From Saprospiraceae bacterium (GTDB taxonomy: Bacteria; Bacteroidota; Bacteroidia; Chitinophagales; Saprospiraceae), in assembly GCA_014379665.1 (NCBI GenBank), contig JACMLK010000114.1, forward strand, positions 1 to 8,504: a DNA stretch of 8,504 nucleotides, in the 5' to 3' direction. Shown piece by piece: positions 8,494 to 8,504 of this stretch. Numbering within the stretch: the stretch's first letter is position 1; each line of letters begins with the position of its first letter. Under the pieces are notes generated by a model. That model made no database searches, was not told the origin of the DNA, and was given only the letters and a program-made list of their open reading frames with translations. The translations under genes and the position numbers were made by a program.

Positions 8494-8504
8494 TGCTTTT
8501 TGAT

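Overview
The window looks like chromosomal DNA from the phylum Bacteroidota, most likely a Saprospiraceae-type organism. The pointers are: a short-form GyrB; promoter boxes of the TAnnTTTG type with no Shine-Dalgarno-like start sites; a large cell-surface protein with SprB-like repeats and a gliding-motility/type IX secretion (T9SS) type B C-terminal domain; and a MutL beginning with the MADIIQLLP sequence typical of the phylum. Base composition is AT-rich. The family assignments rest on motifs read from the translations; no database search was run.

Every confident gene lies on the minus strand, so transcription runs from right to left. From the right: a promoter region (about 8353-8504) with two identical GCAAATGTA boxes and two inverted repeats; then a 1247-residue secreted surface protein (4609-8352) made of a signal peptide, a cohesin-like domain, about eleven cysteine-bracketed SprB-like repeats, an Ig/PKD-like domain and a T9SS type B sorting domain. 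A 297-base gap (4312-4608) follows. It holds a weak AT-only hairpin, one short plus-strand reading frame (39 codons) of unknown status, and the gyrB promoter. Next come gyrB (2356-4311), a 108-residue single-pass membrane protein (1952-2278), mutL (98-1939) and the first 28 codons of a probable rhomboid protease that runs off the left edge (1-84).

The small membrane protein, mutL and the rhomboid gene are separated by only 12 and 13 bases and are probably co-transcribed. gyrB sits 77 bases upstream of them and may be part of the same transcript, since no strong promoter or terminator is visible in that gap. GyrB (DNA supercoiling) and MutL (mismatch repair) are both GHKL-family ATPases, but they work in different processes. 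The surface protein is a separate unit with no T9SS partner gene visible here.

The main points for a second look are: the MutL C-terminal endonuclease site, which has lost three of its usual metal ligands; the regular cysteine pairing in the surface-protein repeats; the missed rhomboid start at the left edge; two genes whose longest reading frames overshoot the likely start by three codons from a TTG; and several small palindromes at gene borders. I found no convincing evidence of a new multi-gene system. The window is mostly housekeeping genes plus one large surface protein.
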